A stretch of DNA of 64,000 nt from Hydractinia symbiolongicarpus (lineage: Eukaryota > Cnidaria > Hydrozoa > Anthoathecata > Hydractiniidae). Where the stretch lies: positions 3,532,001 through 3,596,000 of the forward strand of contig NC_079889.1 of the NCBI RefSeq assembly GCF_029227915.1, read 5' to 3'. The stretch's first letter is position 1. The number at the start of each line of letters is the position of its first letter. A program made the translations under genes and the position numbers. This document shows, one piece after another, positions 59,301-64,000 of the stretch. Below the pieces are notes generated by a model that was given only the letters and a program-made list of their open reading frames with translations, ran no database searches and was not told where the DNA came from.

Positions 59301-62300
59301 TTCAGATTATTGCATCTGTTTCGTTACGAGGTCAAGACTCAGTAAACTTTGCTACCATCAGAATTCAAGTAGGAGATATGAACGATAACCTACCATATTT
59401 TATATCAGTGAGTATCTAAGTTTATCAAAGGAGACTAAACTAGAAATATCCTCCATCAACATAATCATACAAGATTGATAGTCTTTTTTAACCGCGTAAT
59501 ACCATTTTGAATATAAAAGTCTGTTTCTTTAAGTGCAGATACAAAACGAAATAACCGTAATATTAAATGGCATTTTAATGTTTTAAAACCTTTATTGCTT
59601 AAGAATTACAGCAAGTTGTACATCCAAGAAAACATGGCAACCATATTGCAACCTCCCCATATCAGATGTGCAGATGCTGATTATGGAAACAATGCTTTAA
59701 CCACATACACTGTTATTGGTGAGTAATGTCTAAATATAGTAAAATTCATCTGTTTTGACTTTAAAAACAGCGTACAAAGTTATTGAATATATGTTACAAA
59801 GATTATATTGCATATAATTTTTCCTAACGAACTGGCATTAACTGTTGCTTGGGTCAGACGATCAGACTTTTATTCGTTTCTAGTTCAAATGTAATTGCTA
59901 AGGCTATTTTACTAGTTTTCATTTATAATTACAGCATATATTTCATAATATCCAGTGTAATATCCAGTTTACAATATCCAACTGTGGATCAGCGTTGCCA
60001 GTAAATTAACTTCTTAAATCTACTTTGAAACGTTTTTTGACTTATTCATTTATTTATTTATTTTTACGTGGGTATATAACGTGAAGATAAAGTGATTTCT
60101 TTACGCAAATTCCTCAAATTAAGCAATATTTTTAATTTGCCTTAATTTACAGGAGAATCTCCATTAACTATAGACTCAAGCACGGGAGAACTTAACTTGA
60201 ATGGACCTTTGGTAAGGTTTCGATTGGTTTCTTGTTAATTCGTGTGCAAACATTATAATCTTTAGTAATAAGGTAGTAATAGAAGCGTTCTACTGATAAA
60301 ATACTGGTCCCTGCTTTGCTAAATTAAGTACTTGTGAATGGTTAAGCGACGGTAAAAGGGTCATGTATGTTCTAACTGAATTTTAAGTACAATGCAGTTT
60401 TGATGAGTCAAAGATATGAGTAGACAACACTATTGAATTTCTTAATTTAAAGGACCATGAAAAGACTCAAGAATTCAACCTAACAATCAAATGTGAAAAC
60501 TCTCTTGCCGATGTCAAGCTTTCTGCAACCAATATTATTCGTGTAATGGTTCAAGATGAGAATGATAACGCTCCTGTATTTGAGAAAGCAATGTATCATG
60601 CAAACGTTACAGAAAACAACGTTGATGGAATGGATCTAATCACTACAAGAGCTGCAGACAATGATAACGTATAATTTAACTTGTAAATATTTTTTTTGGC
60701 ACAGTCAACTGTATAGGTTGTTATTGAAATAAGTGTATCCTTTAATCTTGTGCAAGAATCTAGAACTAAAACCGAAAACTATGATTTTATAAGGTCATCT
60801 CATCTGCGCTTTGAGAATAATCAAAACTTTTATTCTTCAGGGACTAAACGGGAGATTACATTACAGCATTGTGTTGGTAACACCTTCTTCAACTTGTTTT
60901 GAAATAAATGCAAGAACTGGGTTAATTAAGCTGAACTGTGTGCTGGACAGAGAAAAGCATGATAAATACCAGGTATGAAGTTTTAAAATATGCAACTTAA
61001 ATACGTCATGTTGATGATGAAAACTTGGAACAATAGAATTGATGGTATTCACGGTGGCTTTTGATTCACTTTTGATAAGGATTTTGAGTGTTTCATGTTG
61101 GTGTTCACCAGTTTTAAATTAAGACAATTTTTAGATATAAAACGATATGAATGGTTTAAACATGTCTTCGCAATCCATGTCCTTCACTTTGTCATTGCTT
61201 AATTCTTTCGTTCACTTGTCACTTTGTACATTTCTTTTTTTTTTGTGACAAATTTTCCAGTTACTACTTTAAACCATTTGCAAATTTAGTTCAGACAACA
61301 TTTCGTCGCAGATGGTGTACCTTAATAACAATCGAGCATCTTCTTCTTTTTAGTTACAAATAATAGCATCTGATTCCGGTGCACCTTCTCTCTCAACGGT
61401 TGTTAATCTATTTGTCACTGTGTTTGACGTGAACGACAATATTCCTGTGTTGGACAGAAGCTTGTACGAATTCACGTTGTCTGAGAATAGAAAAGCAGGT
61501 GTCATTGAAAAGATTGGTATTACTGATAAGGATTCAGGACCACCATGCAAACATTGCGTTATACATAGTGGTAATGATCAAGGTAGCATATAATTATGAC
61601 CATTTAGGTATAAATTTTACTACCATAAATCAGTGTAATGCAGTCCAAATTCTGTAATGCATAACACCACTACTTTTAAATGGTTTTAGAACAACATTAT
61701 CGAAGTATTCTTTTTATCTTTTACTGAAAATATTATGTGTCATCATTTTTTGCAGGCTTATTTCAAATATCAGAAGATGGAAGCTTGTTGACTTTAAAGA
61801 AACTTGATCGTGAAATAAATGCATCTCATTATTTGACAATGCGCTCCTACCATACACAGACGCATAACACATGTGAGTTCCCTTAAAAGAGTTATAGAAT
61901 GAGCAAATGAACTAGTATGATAAATTACTTTGTCTAACCTTACAACAGAATGATAAAATTATTTTTTGGAACAAGAAGAAAAAGAAAAATATGAACATGC
62001 ACGACATATAGCTGTATGGTTATGTTTCTTTTTCTTTCCAGCCATTCTGACATTCTCAAATACAACTGAATACGTTGAATGCTCGATTGTGATCACTGTC
62101 GAAGATGAAAATGATAACGCACCATTTTTTGTTGAATCTAACTTATACATAGGTAAGGTAATAAATAAAATTATAACTTTGATATTTTCAACGTCTGATC
62201 CAGAGCTATTTCTTTGCTTTTGACTGGTACTAACTGAATATACTAAATTTACGCTAGCATTTCACCAAATTTCAAGCGTCAATTTTATTCATCTATTTAT

Positions 62301-63392
62301 TCCGTATGATTTTTGAATTTTTGTTGAACCAGATGGTCGGCAACAGCTACTTTACATAAAAGTCATGCAACCATTGGTAAAAATCAGTGTAAGGCATGGA
62401 GGTCTTTTTATCCGTTTTTTTTGTTGGTCCTAACTTACCTATCAACCTATCTGTATTACGTTTTTTCTTAGGTGTTTATGATGGATCTCCATACGGTACA
62501 TTGCTAACAACTGTCAGTGTAAGTACAAATTTTAACTTTGATTATTTTTTTTAATTCCGTATGCATTGAAGAGCTATTATAGCTAAGAAGTCTATTACAC
62601 AAGGGTGAGCTATAAAGCATCAGTTTTGAACAGACTTTTGTTTATTACTTTTAAGATTATGCCTAATGTTGTAACATAGGGAATAATAGTCAACAATTGC
62701 TAAATGTTTTTAATAAATAAAGTTCTGCTTTCTGTTATCAATAAGTTTTTTTATATAAGATTTTTTTATTTCCTTGCTTCAATTGTCTAACGCAAAATTG
62801 AACCCTTGCAGGCTATAGATTATGACGAAACACCAGGCGTACTTTACAATATCACATCAGGGAACGAGGATCGCTTATTTACAATCAATGGCAGGACAGG
62901 AGAAATAAAAACCACGTTTCGTTTAATGCATATCCAGAAAATGAGAACGTTGAAAATTATTGCTCACGATAACCATGGAAGACCACCTTCGATGAAGTCA
63001 ACGAACCAGCTTTCAATAAATGTTCTGGTCTTTGATAATGATGCTTTAGGGAGCTTTACTACGACAGCTAAACCAGGGTATATTTATGAACATATTGGTG
63101 AGCTAGAAAGGTAACTGTTTCTTTTATACTTCCAGCTTGTGACTCAGCACCTAGATATCTAATTAACAATATTATTGTGAGATAAAATTCATATTAGTTA
63201 AATACAACTTTAGCTAACTCTTTGAACTTGTTTAATTGTGACCAGAATCCTCCAAACAATCTTTTTTTCAGCTCATGATCGAATTAATTTTATTACTTTA
63301 TGGCATTATTCTAATTTTAATAGGTTGCTATCAAATTTAACAAAGGCACATGCAAAACTTCACGAAGTGCTGCCAACGTCAAAATCATCAAC
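44877..63392 (+). CDS. Large cadherin with about 13 extracellular cadherin repeats (3' partial, 34 exons)
   Basis: Hand-assembled from 34 exons totalling about 4.28 kb of coding sequence (about 1,430 residues), all phases consistent. It starts with a signal peptide and then has consecutive cadherin repeats only, each typically with an LDRE motif in its middle and a DxNDNxP(x)F motif at its end. Such proteins mediate calcium-dependent cell adhesion or planar signalling. No EGF, laminin-G, transmembrane or catenin-binding segment is in the window, so the C-terminal part lies to the right and the subfamily (protocadherin-like, Dachsous/Fat-like, CDH23-like) cannot be decided. Exons fall at recurrent places: many begin just after the repeat's A-E and end near the A-x-D-x-D turn. 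Introns hold MITE, SINE, palindrome and microsatellite sequences. Exon coordinates are in the segment entries that follow. Confidence 0.93.
48191..51641 (+). CDS. Cadherin exons 6-11: EC2, EC3 and start of EC4
   Basis: Exons 48191-48280, 49222-49320, 50192-50311, 50930-51008, 51171-51277, 51474-51641. EC2 has LDYE (exon 7) but its closing motif is degenerate, DFDDQGSVF (exon 8), lacking the NDN-P core. EC3 has IDRE (exon 10) and a canonical DINDNSPTF (exon 11). Exon 11 continues into EC4 with INENSAAGT and AYDRDE, the usual calcium-binding elements. Confidence 0.9.
48470..48535 (+). repeat. tRNA-derived SINE-like head in a cadherin intron
   Basis: A-box-like CTTGTGGTTATGG and B-box-like GGTGCAGTCC at tRNA spacing. 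Confidence 0.35.
48840..48905 (+). repeat. Second tRNA-like B-box element in the same intron
   Basis: TGTTCGAATCTC (about 48881) is a good B-box; the upstream A-box (TTGCCTCTCTGAGC) is weak. Possible SINE fragment. Confidence 0.3.
49698..50024. mobile_element. piggyBac-like MITE of a related family, in a cadherin intron
   Basis: TTAA (49694-49697) precedes CCCTATTCAAGTCGGGG, and CTCTAAATAGGG ending 50024 precedes TTAA (50025-50028). It has a long G-rich block (about 49710-49748) just inside the left end, as copy 1 at 26067 does. No coding frame. Confidence 0.7.
51871..55696 (+). CDS. Cadherin exons 12-18: rest of EC4 to start of EC7
   Basis: Exons 51871-51999, 52145-52303, 53141-53337, 53529-53658, 54473-54561, 54985-55072, 55568-55696. 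EC4: LDRE, DTNDNTPEF. EC5: LDRE (exon 14), DENDNIPLF (exon 15). EC6: LDRE (exon 17), DSNDNRPIF (exon 18). Exons 14/15 and 16/17 split an AG|G or AG|T codon and are linked in phase. The intron after exon 13 holds a near-perfect 30-bp-arm palindrome only 17 bases from the donor. Confidence 0.92.
52320..52381. repeat. Near-perfect palindrome, 30-bp arms, 2-base loop
   Basis: Arms 52320-52349 and 52352-52381 are reverse complements with one mismatch. It begins 17 bases after the donor of cadherin exon 13. Confidence 0.95.
54745..54800 (+). repeat. Decayed copy of the CCCGTAGAAAA-TCCACGGG repeat
   Basis: ATTAGTGGTTAGTTCGTCG followed by AAAATCCATAGG in a cadherin intron. Confidence 0.4.
55842..59407 (+). 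CDS. Cadherin exons 19-24: rest of EC7, EC8 and EC9
   Basis: Exons 55842-55903, 57184-57313, 57626-57800, 58292-58500, 58878-59060, 59306-59407. EC7: LDRE (exon 20), DVNDNAPIF (exon 21). EC8 (exons 21-22) has ATDSDVGKNAE but lacks LDRE (SRIPST in its place) and keeps only VDAPVF of the closing motif. EC9: LDRE (exon 23), DMNDNLPYF (exon 24). Exon 19 ends AA|GTTAGT, and the intron to exon 20 is about 1.3 kb with a fold-back repeat. Confidence 0.9.
56939..57078. repeat. Fold-back repeat 106 bases before cadherin exon 20
   Basis: The arm with ACAATATAAACTGTTTT at 56939-56965 and its reverse complement at 57056-57078 are 90 bases apart, differing by a 4-base insertion. Possibly a MITE end pair. 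Confidence 0.65.
59068..59225. repeat. (TTCA)n/(TTTA)n microsatellite and 12-bp TTTTGTTATTTA array
   Basis: Simple tetranucleotide runs from 59068 to about 59160, followed by five 12-bp units, directly after the donor of cadherin exon 23. Confidence 0.9.
59616..62152 (+). CDS. Cadherin exons 25-31: EC10-EC12 and start of EC13
   Basis: Exons 59616-59718, 60153-60211, 60453-60668, 60841-60972, 61354-61582, 61756-61872, 62042-62152. EC10: LDHE formed across exons 26/27, DENDNAPVF (exon 27). EC11: LDRE (exon 28), DVNDNIPVL (exon 29). EC12: LDRE (exon 30), DENDNAPFF (exon 31). The start of exon 25 is uncertain: the sequence offers CAG|CAAG|TTG, and only AAG|TTG keeps frame with exon 24, giving FISLYIQEN, one residue shorter than the usual spacing. 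Confidence 0.88.
62472..63392 (+). CDS. Cadherin exons 32-34: EC13 and membrane-proximal region
   Basis: Exons 62472-62518, 62812-63110, 63324-63392. Exon 33 encodes most of EC13: AIDYDETPGVLYNIT, FTINGRTGEI and a KIIAHDNHGRPPS strand, but no LDRE, and the closing motif is FDNDALGSF rather than DxNDNxP. After it the sequence (YEHIGELER, then LTKAHAKLHEVLPT in exon 34) is no longer cadherin-like and may be a stalk. Exon 34 ends at AC|GTAAGT and the gene continues to the right. Confidence 0.8.
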
Positions 63393-63594
63393 GTAAGTAC
63401 ACCCTGATGTTATGCCAATACTTTCTCAATTAACATATAAAGTCTAATGGTTCTTTTCTTGAGTTTAAATCTATCCCTCTCTGAAGTGACATAATAGCTT
63501 AATGGGAGCGTCACGTTGGAGGGTCGATGCCTAAGGCTCACTCAGTAATACTTCAACATATTCGCCCAACACTGTCTTAAAAGTCGGCCATATT

Positions 63595-64000
63595 TTCCCA
63601 GTGGGCACACGACGTCTTTTCAACGTTGATTAGACGTTGAATTCTGGTCGCGACGTCGCAACCAACATTCAACGTCTAATCAACGTTGGGTCTGCAACGT
63701 CGATGCAACCGACGTAAATTCAACGTCTTTTCAACGTTGCCCTCCGACATGAATACAACGTCGCATCATCGACGTCTTTTCAACGTCGTTTCCACAACGT
63801 TGTTTCAACCGACGTGATATCAACGTTGATACAACGTCGAAAAAAGACGTTGTTTCAACGATCGTAAAACCGACGTTTATTCAACGTCGTACTGCAACGT
63901 TGATTCAACCGACGTCTTATCGACGTTTATTCAACGTCACTCCCGCAACGTTGATTCAACCGACGTCTATTCAACGTCGCACCCGCAACGTTGATTCAAC
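63595..64000. repeat. CpG-rich ACGTTGA / GACGTC repeat array, runs off the right edge
   Basis: A CCCAGTGGGCACACGACGTC flank is followed by dense repeats of CAACGTTGATTCAAC, CGACGTCTATTCAACGTC and variants; the last spacings are about 40-50 bases. The motifs are self-complementary (AACGTT, GACGTC). CpG density is far above that of the rest of the window. Confidence 0.85.

Noticed and set aside
59606-59718. Starting cadherin exon 25 at CAAG to restore the usual FISKLY spacing
   Set aside because: It breaks the reading frame with exon 24; only the downstream AG is in phase.
1-64000. CRISPR array, bacterial operon or phage signals
   Set aside because: Spliced genes and eukaryotic transposons throughout; none of the tandem arrays has repeat-spacer structure.

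Overview
The window is strongly A+T-rich animal DNA: long introns with GT-AG borders, many transposon relics, short tandem arrays and tRNA-derived SINE-like pieces. The gene content is an astacin protease with thrombospondin and CUB modules, calmodulin-like proteins, and a very long cadherin broken into many short exons. Together with the abundance of ISL2EU-, hAT- and piggyBac-like debris, this suggests a cnidarian, perhaps a hydrozoan. That assignment is inference; no species is identifiable by eye.

Layout. (1) 676-10728, minus strand: a secreted zinc metalloprotease in at least 12 exons. It reads signal peptide, propeptide, astacin domain with intact zinc helix and Met-turn, TSP1, an unnamed internally duplicated Cys module, TSP1, CUB, CUB; the 3' end lies beyond the left edge. 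(2) 10.7-18.3 kb: no gene seen; dispersed repeats. (3) 18.3-27.3 kb: repeat-rich block with an 83-bp tandem array, a frameshifted hAT (ZMYM1/DUF4371-like) relic, a fragment with an OTU/vertnin-like flavour, a complete-ended but internally deleted ISL2EU-type element (THAP + DDE transposase), a tRNA-derived SINE, and an 18-bp array split by a piggyBac-like MITE. (4) 33.1-38.0 kb: two convergent single-exon EF-hand genes, one with eight EF-hands (two calmodulin-like units fused) and one with four. (5) 38-44.7 kb: no gene; tandem and dispersed repeats and a second copy of the MITE. (6) 44.9-63.4 kb, plus strand: a cadherin with a signal peptide and about 13 extracellular cadherin repeats over 34 recognised exons; the transmembrane and cytoplasmic parts are not in the window. 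(7) 63.6-64.0 kb: a CpG-rich array of ACGTTGA/GACGTC motifs running off the right edge.

The genes do not form an operon or pathway. Two (protease and cadherin) are secreted or cell-surface extracellular-matrix and adhesion proteins, and two are cytosolic calcium sensors that are clear paralogues. The exon models were built by hand from open frames, splice borders, reading phase and domain motifs; every junction given keeps the frame. The most unusual items are the duplicated WS-DG / NFLC module in the protease, the ISL2EU element whose internal deletion fused its two convergent ORFs, the nested MITE in the 18-bp array, several near-perfect palindromes, and the degenerate calcium-binding cadherin repeats.
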